Source: Flavobacterium sp.
GTDB lineage: Bacteria; Bacteroidota; Bacteroidia; Flavobacteriales; Flavobacteriaceae
Direction of reading: 5' to 3'
DNA length: 64,000 bases
Assembly (NCBI RefSeq): GCF_027484945.1
Contig: NZ_JAIXRZ010000013.1
Span: 1 to 64,000 of the forward strand
The notes beneath the pieces are model-generated. The model searched no databases, was not told the DNA's origin, and saw nothing but the letters and a program-made list of their open reading frames with translations. This document shows positions 18,674 to 29,580 of this stretch, piece after piece (position 1 is the first letter of the stretch; every line of letters starts with the position of its first letter). A program made the translations under genes and the position numbers.

Positions 18674-21439
18674 ATGCAAACAGATTCTTTTTTACATCAA
18701 CTCGCTACCACTATTTTAAAAGATTATTCCACTCAATTGAGTGATGTAGTCATTATACTGCCCAACAAGCGCGCGCGAATATTTTTAATAAACGCATTTC
18801 AAAAACAAACGCAGTCAACATTTTTTGCTCCCAAAATTATTAGCATTGAAGATTTCGTTCAAGATATTTCAGGGCTACAATACATCGATGGAATTGAACA
18901 GTTGTTTGTATTTTATGAGGTTTATTGTTCGCTAACACCAGATCAGCCAGAACCTTTTGAAACCTTTGCCAATTGGGCAAAAACATTAATTCAAGATTTT
19001 AACGAGATTGATCGCTATTTGCTCGATCCGGATAAAATTTTGAAGTATTTAGAAAATATCAAGGAAATCGAACATTGGTCAGTAACCATTGAAAAACAGA
19101 CCGAATTAATCGAAAAACACTTGGCTTTTTGGCGAAAACTACCCGAATACTATCATGCGTTCTACCAACATTTGCGTTCAGCCAAAAAAGGATATCAGGG
19201 ATTGATTTACCGTGAAGCAAAAGATAACTTAAATCATTTTACCAACAGTTTACAAAACGAAATTTATCTTTTTGCAGGTTTTAACGCCCTGAACAAAGCC
19301 GAGGAGGTTATCGTACAACATTTATTAGCACTTGATAAAGCTAAAATTTACTGGGATATAGATCAAATATTTTTAAATGATCCCTTACATGATGCCGGAC
19401 ATTTTTTACGCCGTTTTCAAAAAGAGTGGCCGTATTATAAAAATAATTCGCTGCAGTGGATTCAAAATGATTTTGATACTCCAAAAAAAATTCAGGTCAT
19501 GGGAACTTCCAAGTCGATTGGTCAAGCAAAACTCGCAGGACATCTTTTGGAACAACATATAAAAAACCAACCCGAATCCAATCTTCAAAATTGCGCTGTG
19601 GTTTTGGGCGATGAAACAATGTTGATGCCGCTACTCTATCATTTACCAGCAGAAGTTCAGGCTTTAAACATCACGATGGGGTATTCGAGTAAAAATAATC
19701 CGGCTCAATTGCTCGTTAATAAATGGTTTAAAATGCATATTAATGCGCTTTCTCGAAATGCCAATTCCTATGTGTTTTATTATAAAGAAGTTCTGGATTT
19801 ATTAACCCACCCGTTGCTCGAACCGTATCTTAAAACACAAAGTCTCGTAAGTCGTATTCGAAGCTATAATATTTCCTTTATTCCTCAACATCGATTGATG
19901 GAAATGCAAGGTCAATGTTCCCCCTTGTTCCAACTCGTTTTTGGGGCATGGGAATCCACTCCCTTAGCTATTTTAGAACAGCTTTCAAAGTTGTTATTGT
20001 CAATTAAAGAAGAATTCAATTATACCAATACAGAAGAAAAAATAGCCAATGCCTTTTTATATTCGGTTTATAAGGTTATCAATAAATTGATTAGTTATTA
20101 CCAAACTCATTCGGTAGATAGTAACCCCGAAACGCTCTATGCCTTATATAAACAAGTCATCGACTTGGCCGAAGTTTCATTTGAAGGCGAACCCCTTGAA
20201 GGACTCCAAATTATGGGCGTTTTAGAGAGTCGTGTACTCGATTTTGAAACGGTAATTATTACTTCTGTCAATGAAGGTAAATTTCCATCTGGGAAATCTG
20301 GAAATTCTTTTATTCCCTATGACGTAAAGCGCGAATATGGATTGCCAACCTACAAAGAAAAAGATGCCATTTATACCTATCATTTCTATCATTTGCTCCA
20401 AAGGGCTAAAAACATATACCTAATTTACAATTCCGACTCCGAAGGATTAGATGCTGGGGAACGAAGTCGTTTCATTACTCAATTGCAAGTAGAAAATCGG
20501 GATAATCATACCCTTTCATTTGAAATGTACCATCCCGAAGTACCTCAAACCGCTTATGAGCCCATAGTAATTCCAAAAGATGTAGCTGTACTCCAACAAT
20601 TACAAGATATTGCAACCCATAAGTACTTTTCTCCCTCAGCGCTTACGAATTATGTTCGCAATCCAATACAGTTTTATTTTCAGCGGTTATTACGTGTTTT
20701 CGAGGCAGAAGAAGTTGAAGAAAATATTGCCGTCAATACTTTGGGAACTATTATTCACGCGGTATTAGAAGATTTGTATGAGCCCTTTATTGGACAAGTC
20801 TTAACCGAAGCTGCTATTATGCAATGTTTCGCGCTGATAGATGAAAAAGTGTTGGAGAAATTCAAAGACGTGTATAAAGAAGGTGAAATAAAAAAAGGGC
20901 GCAACTTGCTTGCATTTGAAGTAGCCAAACGCAATGTCTATAATTTCCTTAAACTCGAACTCGATGCGCTACAACAAGGTGATGTTGTACAAATCATTGC
21001 TTTAGAACAACCATTCGAACGAGAGTTGATACACCCAAAATTGCCATTTCCAATAAAAATAGGGGGTAACGTCGATCGTATCGAACTCCGAAACCAGCGC
21101 ATTCGTATTATCGATTACAAAACCGGAAAGGTAGACGCTAATGCAGTTATGTTGTCCAAATGGGAGGGTTTAACCGAAGACATCAAAAATGATAAAATCA
21201 TCCAAGTGTTAGCCTATGCTTTCTTATACGAACAACAGGCCAAAGGACAACCTGTAGAAGTAGGGATTATTTCTTTTAAAAATTTAAAAGCAGGATTTTT
21301 ACCCTTTGCGTTTAAAGTAGATAAAGAAGTACACACAGAAGTGACCCCTGCAATAATAAGTGCTTATTTAGATGAGTTGGCAACTTTATTGGCCGAAATC
21401 ATTAATCCAGACATCCCATTTGTTGAAAAGGTGAATTAA
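18674..21439 (+). CDS. PD-(D/E)XK nuclease protein, AddB-like
   Basis: 921-residue probable partner of the AddA-like helicase. The N-terminus (VVIILPNKRARIFLINAF) is a helicase-like fold with a degenerate nucleotide-binding loop, as in AddB/RecC-like subunits. The C-terminal nuclease has GGNVDRIE and IRIIDYKTGKVD, the catalytic D..D-x-K pattern. At the position where Firmicute AddB has a Cys for its Fe-S cluster, this protein reads YVRNPIQFYF with no Cys, so the cluster is probably absent. Convergent, with its stop overlapping the hydrolase stop by 4 bp. Confidence 0.85.
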   Translation: MQTDSFLHQLATTILKDYSTQLSDVVIILPNKRARIFLINAFQKQTQSTFFAPKIISIEDFVQDISGLQYIDGIEQLFVFYEVYCSLTPDQPEPFETFANWAKTLIQDFNEIDRYLLDPDKILKYLENIKEIEHWSVTIEKQTELIEKHLAFWRKLPEYYHAFYQHLRSAKKGYQGLIYREAKDNLNHFTNSLQNEIYLFAGFNALNKAEEVIVQHLLALDKAKIYWDIDQIFLNDPLHDAGHFLRRFQKEWPYYKNNSLQWIQNDFDTPKKIQVMGTSKSIGQAKLAGHLLEQHIKNQPESNLQNCAVVLGDETMLMPLLYHLPAEVQALNITMGYSSKNNPAQLLVNKWFKMHINALSRNANSYVFYYKEVLDLLTHPLLEPYLKTQSLVSRIRSYNISFIPQHRLMEMQGQCSPLFQLVFGAWESTPLAILEQLSKLLLSIKEEFNYTNTEEKIANAFLYSVYKVINKLISYYQTHSVDSNPETLYALYKQVIDLAEVSFEGEPLEGLQIMGVLESRVLDFETVIITSVNEGKFPSGKSGNSFIPYDVKREYGLPTYKEKDAIYTYHFYHLLQRAKNIYLIYNSDSEGLDAGERSRFITQLQVENRDNHTLSFEMYHPEVPQTAYEPIVIPKDVAVLQQLQDIATHKYFSPSALTNYVRNPIQFYFQRLLRVFEAEEVEENIAVNTLGTIIHAVLEDLYEPFIGQVLTEAAIMQCFALIDEKVLEKFKDVYKEGEIKKGRNLLAFEVAKRNVYNFLKLELDALQQGDVVQIIALEQPFERELIHPKLPFPIKIGGNVDRIELRNQRIRIIDYKTGKVDANAVMLSKWEGLTEDIKNDKIIQVLAYAFLYEQQAKGQPVEVGIISFKNLKAGFLPFAFKVDKEVHTEVTPAIISAYLDELATLLAEIINPDIPFVEKVN

Positions 21440-22218
21440 ATGGATTTCAAAAAAGACAAAAGGGTTTGTCCTACTTCTTTTTCATTTTCCAAATGACTCA
21501 TGTGGCCGTCAGGAAAGGTAGTCAGTGCAACTCGTGTATTTTCGATTTGGGTACAATTTTCTTCATAGGGAAGCACGCTGTCCTTTTTTCCTAAAATCAA
21601 TGCAATGGGATAGGGTCCAAAATGTAACAATACTTCGCGGTCATTTCGGATTTTCATCCCTTCTAATGCGGCGACAATTCCTTGAACAGGGGTTTTTAAG
21701 GCTTCTAATTTTACTTGTTCGATGACGTCGGCCAATTTTTCTCGGTTGTCTTCACTAAATAAATTCGCAATCGACATGCGCACAAAAGCCGTGTAGTTTT
21801 GTTTCACTGCAGCAATTGCCCGATCACGGTTCTGTTTACGTTCATCACTATCGGCACGCGAAGTCGAGTTGAGTAACACCAATCCCTTGACATTATCGGG
21901 ATAGCATTCGGCAAAGGCCAGAGCGATATAGCCGCCCATGGAATGTCCAATTAGTACCGATTTTCGAATTTTCAATTCATGCAAAACATGATGTACCATA
22001 TCGGCTTGATCTTCCATGGTATGCACATAACCGAGGCAACTCGTATTACCATGCCCTAATAAATCAATCGTAATGACCCGGTATTTAGCAGCAAGAACAG
22101 GAACCAAATGGTGCCACATGGTTTGGTTTTCTAAAAAACCATGGAGCAAAACCACAGCACTGCCTTTACCCGTTGAGGTATAGTCAATAGTGATATTTTT
22201 ATAATGCAATTGCGCCAT
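21436..22218 (-). CDS. Alpha/beta-fold hydrolase
   Basis: 260-residue serine hydrolase of unknown substrate. Oxyanion region VVLLHGFLENQTMW, nucleophile elbow LIGHSMGGYIAL and catalytic His in DGHMSHLE. I take the ATG at 22218 (MAQLHYKNITI); the track start is four codons earlier. No signal peptide. Related sequences are annotated as esterases or MenH-like enzymes, but nothing here points to menaquinone synthesis. Confidence 0.85.
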   Translation of the reverse strand: MAQLHYKNITIDYTSTGKGSAVVLLHGFLENQTMWHHLVPVLAAKYRVITIDLLGHGNTSCLGYVHTMEDQADMVHHVLHELKIRKSVLIGHSMGGYIALAFAECYPDNVKGLVLLNSTSRADSDERKQNRDRAIAAVKQNYTAFVRMSIANLFSEDNREKLADVIEQVKLEALKTPVQGIVAALEGMKIRNDREVLLHFGPYPIALILGKKDSVLPYEENCTQIENTRVALTTFPDGHMSHLENEKEVGQTLLSFLKSI

Positions 22219-22318
22219 GATTAATAGCAAAAATACAGCTTAAGATGAAATGGCTACAGGGTGTTTATAACTTTTCAATTATCATTAAAATATAAATAGT
22301 CAAAAAAGATTGCTGCAT

Positions 22319-22345
22319 AAAAAAACGGCCAATAAGGCCGTCTTT
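22319..22345 (-). terminator. Terminator of aminopeptidase P gene
   Basis: ACGGCC/GGCCGT hairpin with an A-run on its left, that is U residues on the minus strand, lying downstream of the pepP stop. Confidence 0.75.
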
Positions 22346-22403
22346 ATCAATTAGTGCAATTCCGACTTTTCACGATAAACAAATTGATCACTGCGACTGC
22401 AAA

Positions 22404-23699
22404 CTAGTTTTCATTCATCAATTGTTCAATTTCTTCGGCTTCAATCGGGATGTTGCGCATTAAATTGAATGGTGCGCCGCTTTTTTGAATCACTACATCG
22501 TCTTCTAAACGAATCCCAAAACCTTCAGCAGGAATATAAATGCCTGGTTCAACGGTAAACACCATATTGGGTTGCATTGGCTCGTATAATAAACCGTAAT
22601 CGTGGGTATCTAAGCCCAAGTGGTGCGAAGTTCCGTGCATGAAATACTTTTTGTAGGCTGGCCATGCGGGATCTTCGTTTTGTACATCGGCTTTGTCCAA
22701 TAAGCCCAAACCGAGCAATTCGGAAGTCATGATTTTACCCACTTCTACGTGGTATTCTTTCCAAAGGGTGCCCGGAACTAACAATTTTGTTGCTTCGTTT
22801 TTAACCTTCAATACAGCATTATAAACCGCCCGTTGACGTTCGGTAAAACGGCCAGAAACAGGAATCGTGCGACTCAAATCACTAGAGTAATTGGCATATT
22901 CAGCACCGACATCCAAAAGCAATAAATCGCCGGCCTTACATTCTTGGTTGTTTTCGATGTAATGCAACACATTGGCATTGGCACCACTTGCGATAATCGG
23001 CGTGTAAGCAAAGCCTTTGGAACGGTTACGCAAAAATTCGTGTGCAAACTCGGCTTCGATTTCATATTCCATAACACCCGGTTTTACGAAATTTAAGATG
23101 CGACGAATTCCTTTTTCGGTGATGTCGCAAGCGGTTTGCATTAGTGCAATTTCCTGGGATTCCTTAACCGAACGTAAGCGTTGTAAAATTGGATTAGACT
23201 TTTCTACTTTATGGGCAGGGTATGTTTCTTTCCACCATTTGATAAAACGATCTTCTCGGGTTTGCGTTTCTACTGAAGCACGGTAGTGTTCATTGGTATT
23301 AATATAAATTGTGTCGGCATAAGCCATGACTTCTTTTAGCGTTTTTTGAAAATCTTGGAGCCAAATAACCGAGCGTATACCAGATACTTCGAACGCGCGT
23401 TCTTTAGTCAGTTTTTCACCTTCCCAAATGGCGATATGTTCGTTAGTCTCCCGTAAAAATAAAATTTCGCGAAGGTGGGCATAAGGAGCATCTGGAAAAA
23501 GCAACAAAATACTTTCTTCTTGATCAGCACCCGATAAATAAAAGATATCACGGTGTTGTGCAAAGGGTAAGGTGCTGTCTGCAGATATAGGATAAATGTC
23601 GTTGGAGTTAAATATAGCGACACTGTTCGGTTTCATTTGCGCCGTAAATTTGGCCCGATTAGTACTAAACAATTCGCGGTCAATAGCATGATATTTCAT
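22404..23699 (-). CDS. pepP: Aminopeptidase P (Xaa-Pro aminopeptidase)
   Basis: Dimetal peptidase that removes N-terminal residues before proline. 431 residues, with an N-terminal creatinase-like domain (to ~170) and a C-terminal pita-bread domain. The five metal ligands sit in LLLDVGAEYANYSSDLSRT (two Asp), HGTSHHLGLDTHDYG (His), FTVEPGIYI (Glu) and GFGIRLEDDVVI (Glu). No signal peptide. Single gene with its own terminator, divergent from the ChaN-like gene. Confidence 0.94.
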   Translation of the reverse strand: MKYHAIDRELFSTNRAKFTAQMKPNSVAIFNSNDIYPISADSTLPFAQHRDIFYLSGADQEESILLLFPDAPYAHLREILFLRETNEHIAIWEGEKLTKERAFEVSGIRSVIWLQDFQKTLKEVMAYADTIYINTNEHYRASVETQTREDRFIKWWKETYPAHKVEKSNPILQRLRSVKESQEIALMQTACDITEKGIRRILNFVKPGVMEYEIEAEFAHEFLRNRSKGFAYTPIIASGANANVLHYIENNQECKAGDLLLLDVGAEYANYSSDLSRTIPVSGRFTERQRAVYNAVLKVKNEATKLLVPGTLWKEYHVEVGKIMTSELLGLGLLDKADVQNEDPAWPAYKKYFMHGTSHHLGLDTHDYGLLYEPMQPNMVFTVEPGIYIPAEGFGIRLEDDVVIQKSGAPFNLMRNIPIEAEEIEQLMNEN

Positions 23700-23879
23700 A
23701 TTCTTTTATTTGAAGATTTTTTATTTGAAGATTTGAAAATGGTTTACCAAAATTACGGATAAGTCTGAAGTGATTCGAGACCAAATGACCTTATTTTACA
23801 TTTTTTCGAAATTAAGTTTCAATATTAGGGAATTTTTCGGAATGAAATGAAAAGTGTACTTTTAGAAAAAAATTAATCC

Positions 23880-24731
23880 ATGAAAAAGGGAATCCTTTCT
23901 TTTTTGTTGCTCATTGGCATTATGTTGCACGCACAAGACAAGTCCGTCTATCAATTATTTGATAAAAACGGAAAAAAAGTGGCCTATAAAAAGCTATTAA
24001 AAGCGGCCTTGGAAACTGAAGTTGTTTTGTTTGGCGAATACCACAACAATCCCATTTGCCACTGGCTCGAATTGGAGTTAGCCAAAGGTGTAGCTGCTGA
24101 TAAAGCTATTGTTATGGGTGCAGAAATGTTTGAAGCCGATAATCAGAAAGCCGTAAATCAGTATTTAGCGGGGAGTATCGATCAGAAAAAATTGGACAGC
24201 ACCGCGCGGTTATGGCCCAATTATACAACCGATTATAAACCCTTATTGGATTTTGCAAAAGATAATGCAATTAAATTTGTAGCCACTAATATACCACGAC
24301 GCTATGCTTCTCAGGTCGCTAAAAAAGGATTTGAAGCATTGGAATTACTCTCTCCCGAGGAGAAATCTTGGATGGCACCCTTACCGATGCCTTACGATGC
24401 TTCGTTGTCGGGGTATGTCAACATGATGAAAATGATGGGCGAGCATACCAGTCCGAACATGCCCAAAGCTCAAGCATCAAAAGATGCAACTATGGGTTAT
24501 TTTATTGTTCAAAATTTGCAACCCAACACGGTCTTTTTACACTACAACGGCACCTATCATTCAGATTATTTTGAGGGAATTAGTTGGTATTTACAATCCT
24601 ATAAGCCCGGAACAAAGATTATTACAATTGCGACAGTTGAGCAAAAGGATATTGATAAATTAGATTCAGAGCATTACAATAAAGCCGACTTTATACTCGT
24701 TATCGATGAAGATGTAACAAAGAGTTACTAG
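23880..24731 (+). CDS. ChaN-family (DUF399) exported protein
   Basis: 283 residues with a Sec signal peptide ending HAQ. The mature protein begins the ChaN/Tiki fold with VVLFGEYHNNPICHWLELEL and MGAEMFEADNQ, whose Glu/His residues are the family's ligand site; characterised ChaN binds haem. There is no lipobox Cys, so the protein is probably periplasmic and not lipid-anchored. A 32-bp gap separates it from the next gene, so the two are probably co-transcribed; haem or iron handling is a plausible but unproven role. Confidence 0.8.
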   Translation: MKKGILSFLLLIGIMLHAQDKSVYQLFDKNGKKVAYKKLLKAALETEVVLFGEYHNNPICHWLELELAKGVAADKAIVMGAEMFEADNQKAVNQYLAGSIDQKKLDSTARLWPNYTTDYKPLLDFAKDNAIKFVATNIPRRYASQVAKKGFEALELLSPEEKSWMAPLPMPYDASLSGYVNMMKMMGEHTSPNMPKAQASKDATMGYFIVQNLQPNTVFLHYNGTYHSDYFEGISWYLQSYKPGTKIITIATVEQKDIDKLDSEHYNKADFILVIDEDVTKSY

Positions 24732-24763
24732 GTTTGTCTTGTTTATATCTTAATCGAACTCGT

Positions 24764-25633
24764 ATGAAGAAACTGATTGCGCTTGTAGTTGCAGTGTTGC
24801 TTTTTTTACCGTTTTATTCGTGTGAAAAAGAAGAGACGCCAAATACCCATTATTTAATCTTAAAATTTAAGTTCGATCCCACGCAAGAGCGATTGAATAA
24901 TTTGGGTCAAATTGCATCCGTCCCTACTGGACATGCTGCCCAATCTCCCGTTTTTAATACAATTTCTTCACATTATGTAGAATTAGCTCCAACCGCCAAT
25001 ACCCAATTGGGCCAAGGCACCATTTTGTATCATGCGCCCGAAACAATTGCAGGCGGTGCAAATGCAATTGATTTTAATCAGGCAAAGGTAGTGGCAGAAG
25101 ATGAAGTTTTTTTGAAAATACCACTAAAACAAGTTGCTGCTGGAAGCTATCAATGGATGCGTGTTTCGTTATCATATCAAAATTATAGGATTGCTGTACG
25201 GCATTCGGGAGCTGATTACTTGGGGACTTTAGCAAGTTTTGTGGGATTTAAAACCTATATAACCAATCATTCAATAGGCAATAATTTTTTTACTGTTAAC
25301 GGTAATCGCGCTCAAGGTTATTGGGCATTTGCTTTAAATGATTTTCCGTATTCAAGTTCGGGTCAAGCCCCCGAAGGCGCTACAACTGTACCTAATCCGT
25401 TAGCTGCTACATCACCTATACCGGCGGGTTCCTGTGTGGTAACTGGACAATTTGCTGTGCCTTTACAAATTTCTGGAAATGAAACGAACGATGTAGTAGT
25501 AACCATGTCGCTTTCGACCAACCAAAGTTTTGAGTGGATAGATACAACACCCGATGGAAAATACGAACCTTCTGCTGGGGAGTCGGTTGTCGATATGGGT
25601 TTACGTGGATTAATTCCAACCTATGTTAAATAA
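24764..25633 (+). CDS. Lipoprotein of unknown function
   Basis: 289 residues from the ATG at 24764 (MKKLIALVVAVLLFLPFYSC), which gives a clean lipoprotein signal with Cys20; the track start adds ten upstream residues. The mature part is beta-rich (HYLILKFKFDP...) and loosely recalls MbnP-like surface proteins, but I do not see enough to assign it. It follows the ChaN-like gene. A short GCGTT/AACGC hairpin with a T-run lies about 40 bp downstream. Confidence 0.7.
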   Translation: MKKLIALVVAVLLFLPFYSCEKEETPNTHYLILKFKFDPTQERLNNLGQIASVPTGHAAQSPVFNTISSHYVELAPTANTQLGQGTILYHAPETIAGGANAIDFNQAKVVAEDEVFLKIPLKQVAAGSYQWMRVSLSYQNYRIAVRHSGADYLGTLASFVGFKTYITNHSIGNNFFTVNGNRAQGYWAFALNDFPYSSSGQAPEGATTVPNPLAATSPIPAGSCVVTGQFAVPLQISGNETNDVVVTMSLSTNQSFEWIDTTPDGKYEPSAGESVVDMGLRGLIPTYVK

Positions 25634-25717
25634 ATCTTCCAATTTTCGGTCATAAATAGTTGATTTTCAATAGGCGTTAAACGCTTTTTAAATTCATTAT
25701 AAATTAGCCTCAAAAGG

Positions 25718-25748
25718 TTGTAGTTAAGTACAAGAAGCCTTATTTTTG
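25718..25748 (+). promoter_or_regulatory. Promoter of sdhCAB
   Basis: TTG (25718-25720), 20-bp spacer, TATTTTTG (25741-25748): a consensus Bacteroidetes promoter 39 bp before the sdhC ATG. Confidence 0.8.
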
Positions 25749-25787
25749 TTTGATTTTTTAAAAAACAGTTATAATCAACGAATAATT

Positions 25788-26648
25788 ATGGCAAAATCTG
25801 CACTTTTGAAGTCGTCCATCACAAAAAAATACTGGATGGCTCTTACGGGTTTATTTTTATGCTTGTTTTTGACAGGTCACTTGTTGGGAAATCTACAATT
25901 GATTTTCAGCGATGCAAAACATTTTAATGAGTATGCATTGTTCATGACCTCAAATCCAGCAGTTAAAATTTTATCGTATTTAACGTACCTCTCAATTATC
26001 TTCCATGCAATCGATGGGATTATGTTGGCTTTTCAAAATAAGGCAGCGCGCCCTGTGGGTTATGCAAAATCCAATCCTTCGGCTAACAGTTCATTTGCAT
26101 CACGTAATATGGCGGTTTTAGGGACTGTTATTTTAATTTTTATTGTAACACACATGGTAAATTTCTGGGCTAAGATGCATTTTGATAAAAATATGCCTCT
26201 AGCAAGTAAAGAAATTTCAAATATGGGGGTTACGCAAAAAATGGCTATTGGTATTTTAGGTTCACCCAATCCAATGTTTCCATTAACTCCAGAAGGAACT
26301 ATTGATCCGATGACTTTGAAGCAATACCGTTTGGTGCAAAAGGATCTTACCACAATTACGGATGAAAAAGGAGAAGTCATTTTTGTTGGAATGAAAGATT
26401 TGCACAAAATTACAGTAGCGTTTTTCAAAGATGCCAAAACGGGTTTGATGGCTACATTGTTGTATGTTGCAGCAATGTTGGTTTTAGCCTTCCATTTATT
26501 ACATGGTTTTCAAAGTGCCTTTCAATCTTTGGGAGCAACTAGTCGTAAATTTACTCCAGCAATCAAATTCTTCGGAACAGCGTTTGCCATTGTAGTTCCG
26601 GCTTTATTTGCTGCCATTCCTGTTTACATTCACTTTTTCTTAAAATAA
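25788..26648 (+). CDS. sdhC: Succinate dehydrogenase cytochrome b subunit
   Basis: Membrane anchor of complex II carrying haem b and the quinone site. 286 residues from the ATG at 25788 ([10 protein letters not shown]); the track start lies inside the promoter region. Five hydrophobic segments with candidate haem-ligand His in [30 protein letters not shown] and [11 protein letters not shown] single large anchor protein is typical of the B-type enzyme of Bacteroidota and Epsilonproteobacteria. First gene of sdhCAB. Confidence 0.93.
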   Translation: MAKSALLKSSITKKYWMALTGLFLCLFLTGHLLGNLQLIFSDAKHFNEYALFMTSNPAVKILSYLTYLSIIFHAIDGIMLAFQNKAARPVGYAKSNPSANSSFASRNMAVLGTVILIFIVTHMVNFWAKMHFDKNMPLASKEISNMGVTQKMAIGILGSPNPMFPLTPEGTIDPMTLKQYRLVQKDLTTITDEKGEVIFVGMKDLHKITVAFFKDAKTGLMATLLYVAAMLVLAFHLLHGFQSAFQSLGATSRKFTPAIKFFGTAFAIVVPALFAAIPVYIHFFLK

Positions 26649-26661
26649 TCAACATCGCATT

Positions 26662-28671
26662 ATGAAGTTAGATTCGAAAATACCGGTAGGTCACATTTCA
26701 GAGAAGTGGACCAATCACAAGAATAACTTAAAATTAGTGGCTCCTAATAACCGTCCAAAAATTGACATTATTGTTGTAGGAACGGGTTTAGCTGGGGCAT
26801 CCGCAGCGGCTTCTCTAGGTGAAATGGGGTACAATGTAAAAGCGTTTTGTTTTCAAGATTCTCCACGTCGCGCGCACTCGATTGCTGCTCAAGGTGGAAT
26901 TAATGCTGCTAAAAATTACCAAAACGATGGGGATTCAACCTACCGTTTATTTTACGATACAATTAAAGGTGGTGACTACCGTGCGCGTGAGGCAAACGTA
27001 CACCGATTAGCCGAAGTTTCAGGAAATATTATTGACCAATGTGTAGCACAAGGTGTCCCCTTTGCTCGTGAATACGGAGGTATGTTGGACAATCGTTCTT
27101 TTGGAGGAACACAAGTGCAACGTACATTTTATGCAGCTGGACAAACGGGTCAACAGTTGTTGCTAGGAGCCTATTCGGCATTGTCACGTCAAATTGGTTT
27201 AGGACGTGTTCAAATGTTTCACCGTCATGAGATGTTGGATTTAGTAAAGATCGATGGTAAAGCTCGAGGAATAATCGCACGCAACTTAGTTACGGGTGAA
27301 ATCGAGCGTCATTCTGCACATGCAGTGATCATTGCATCGGGAGGTTATGGAAATGTTTATTTCTTGTCGACCAATGCAATGGGAAGTAACGTTACAGCAG
27401 CATGGAAAATTCACCGTCAAGGAGCTTTATTTGCAAACCCTTGTTTTGTTCAAATTCATCCTACTTGTATTCCTGTTCATGGAACGAACCAATCCAAATT
27501 GACCTTGATGTCTGAATCGCTTCGCAATTCAGGGCGTATTTGGGTACCTAAGAAAAAAGAAGATGCAGAAGCCATTCGTGCGGGTCAGTTAAAACCCACT
27601 CAAATAGCCGAAGAAGATCGCGATTACTTTTTAGAAAGAAGATATCCAGCATTTGGTAACTTAGTTCCGCGTGACGTGGCGTCGCGTGCTGCAAAAGAGC
27701 GTTGTGATGCAGGATTTGGTATTGAGGCAAATGACACCAACGAAGGAGTTTATTTGGATTTTTCTACTGAGATTCAAAACAAAGGAAAACAAGCGGCTTA
27801 TGCAGCAGGTAATCATAATCCTTCCGCGGAAGAAATTACGCGTTTAGGGAAAAAATGGTTGGAAGAAAAGTATGGTAACTTGTTTACGATGTACCAGAAA
27901 ATTACCGACGAAAATCCATATGAAACGCCTATGAAAATCTATCCTGCGGTTCACTATACTATGGGTGGAGTTTGGGTTGACTACAATTTACAATCAACTA
28001 TTCCAGGTTGTTTTGTCGCAGGGGAAGCAAATTTCTCTGACCACGGAGCAAACCGTTTGGGAGCTTCTGCTTTGATGCAAGGACTAGCTGATGGTTATTT
28101 TGTTTTACCGTATACCGTTTCTAATTACTTGGCAGACGATATTCGTACAGGGAAAATTTCTATAAATTCTCCAGAATTTGATGAAGCCGAGCAACGAGTA
28201 AAAGATCAAATCAACAACTTCTTAAACAACAACGGTTCAAAATCAGTGGATCACTTCCATAAACGTTTAGGATTGATCATGTGGAATAAAGTAGGGATGG
28301 GTCGTAACACTGAAGGCTTGAATGAAGCTATCCGTGAAATTGCCGCTTTACGCGAAGAATTCTATAAGGAAGTTTATGTTCCTGGAAGCGCAGATGAATT
28401 AAATCCTGAATTAGACAAAGCGATGCGTGTTGCTGATTTTATCGAATTAGGACAGTTAATGGCGATGGATGCACTACAACGTAATGAGTCTTGTGGAGGG
28501 CACTTCCGTGAAGAGTACCAAGATGCTGAAGGCGAAACTTTGCGCGATGATGCCAACTTTTCATTTGTTGGAGCTTGGGAATATAAAGGTCAAGATATTA
28601 GTAAAGCAGAACTTCATAAAGAAGAACTGAAATACGAGTTTATTAAAATTGCAGCTAGAAACTATAAATAA
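26662..28671 (+). CDS. sdhA: Succinate dehydrogenase/fumarate reductase flavoprotein subunit
   Basis: Catalytic subunit oxidising succinate to fumarate. 669 residues; FAD-binding [20 protein letters not shown], covalent-FAD His region [17 protein letters not shown], active-site region [19 protein letters not shown], and HPTCIPVHG. Lies 13 bp after sdhC and 8 bp before sdhB. Codon choice suggests high expression. Confidence 0.97.
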   Translation: MKLDSKIPVGHISEKWTNHKNNLKLVAPNNRPKIDIIVVGTGLAGASAAASLGEMGYNVKAFCFQDSPRRAHSIAAQGGINAAKNYQNDGDSTYRLFYDTIKGGDYRAREANVHRLAEVSGNIIDQCVAQGVPFAREYGGMLDNRSFGGTQVQRTFYAAGQTGQQLLLGAYSALSRQIGLGRVQMFHRHEMLDLVKIDGKARGIIARNLVTGEIERHSAHAVIIASGGYGNVYFLSTNAMGSNVTAAWKIHRQGALFANPCFVQIHPTCIPVHGTNQSKLTLMSESLRNSGRIWVPKKKEDAEAIRAGQLKPTQIAEEDRDYFLERRYPAFGNLVPRDVASRAAKERCDAGFGIEANDTNEGVYLDFSTEIQNKGKQAAYAAGNHNPSAEEITRLGKKWLEEKYGNLFTMYQKITDENPYETPMKIYPAVHYTMGGVWVDYNLQSTIPGCFVAGEANFSDHGANRLGASALMQGLADGYFVLPYTVSNYLADDIRTGKISINSPEFDEAEQRVKDQINNFLNNNGSKSVDHFHKRLGLIMWNKVGMGRNTEGLNEAIREIAALREEFYKEVYVPGSADELNPELDKAMRVADFIELGQLMAMDALQRNESCGGHFREEYQDAEGETLRDDANFSFVGAWEYKGQDISKAELHKEELKYEFIKIAARNYK

Positions 28672-28679
28672 TCGGAGAC

Positions 28680-29441
28680 ATGGCTTCTAAAAAGAACATC
28701 AACATAAATTTGAAAATTTGGCGTCAAAAAAATGGCAATGCCAAAGGTCAATTGGTAGACTATAAATTAGATAATGTATCTACCGATAGCTCATTCTTGG
28801 AAATGTTAGACCAATTAAATGAGCAATTAATAGCACAAAAACAAGAGCCAATAGCGTTTGATCACGACTGTCGTGAAGGAATCTGCGGAATGTGTTCGTT
28901 GTATATCAACGGTCGCGCCCATGGACCCGACACAGGAATCACTACGTGTCAATTGCATATGCGTATGTTTAAAGATGGCGATACTATTTATGTAGAGCCC
29001 TGGAGAAGTCGCGCATTTCCTATCATCAAAGACTTGGTGGTAGATCGCAGTTCCTTTGATCGTATCCAACAAGCGGGTGGTTTCGTTTCGGTTAACACTT
29101 CGGGTCGTACGATTGATGCAAATACCATTCCCATACCAAAAGACGATGCCGACAAAGCATTTGAAGCAGCCGCTTGTATCGGTTGTGGCGCTTGTGTTGC
29201 CACATGTAAGAATGGTTCTGCAATGTTATTCGTAGGGGCAAAAGTGTCTCAGTATGCATTATTGCCACAAGGTAAAGTAGAAGCAACGCAACGGGTTTTA
29301 AATATGGTACGCCAAATGGACGAAGAAGGATTCGGAAATTGTACCAATACGGGAGCTTGCGAAATTGAATGCCCAAAAGGAATTTCTTTAGAAAACATTG
29401 CACGAATGAATCGTGAATATTTAAAAGCAAGTATTAAATAA
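28680..29441 (+). CDS. sdhB: Succinate dehydrogenase iron-sulfur subunit
   Basis: Electron-transfer subunit linking FAD to haem and quinone. 253 residues. The [2Fe-2S] cysteines are in [12 protein letters not shown] and TCQLHM; the C-terminal clusters are [17 protein letters not shown] and [14 protein letters not shown]. Last gene of the operon, followed by a good terminator. Confidence 0.97.
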   Translation: MASKKNININLKIWRQKNGNAKGQLVDYKLDNVSTDSSFLEMLDQLNEQLIAQKQEPIAFDHDCREGICGMCSLYINGRAHGPDTGITTCQLHMRMFKDGDTIYVEPWRSRAFPIIKDLVVDRSSFDRIQQAGGFVSVNTSGRTIDANTIPIPKDDADKAFEAAACIGCGACVATCKNGSAMLFVGAKVSQYALLPQGKVEATQRVLNMVRQMDEEGFGNCTNTGACEIECPKGISLENIARMNREYLKASIK

Positions 29442-29468
29442 GTCCCACATAAAAGGTTAATTCATACG

Positions 29469-29502
29469 AAAGCACTCCATAACGGGGTGCTTTTTTTATT
29501 TT
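29469..29502 (+). terminator. Terminator of sdhCAB
   Basis: AAAGCACTCC/GGGGTGCTTT hairpin (one wobble) followed by TTTTATTTTT. Confidence 0.85.
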
Positions 29503-29552
29503 TGACGACTTGCTCATAGGGCAATACTACCGCTTAAACGCACAAAAAAACG

Positions 29553-29560
29553 TATATTTG
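29553..29560 (+). promoter_or_regulatory. -7 box upstream of GH92 gene
   Basis: TATATTTG, an exact TAnnTTTG match 20 bp before the ATG; no clear -33 TTG at the usual distance. Confidence 0.5.
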
Positions 29561-29580
29561 AAAATAACAAATGATTACCT

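Noticed and set aside
12747-21439. A phage-defence interpretation of the helicase and nuclease genes
   Set aside because: Both match the housekeeping AddAB/RecBCD-like repair layout and lie in core gene context.
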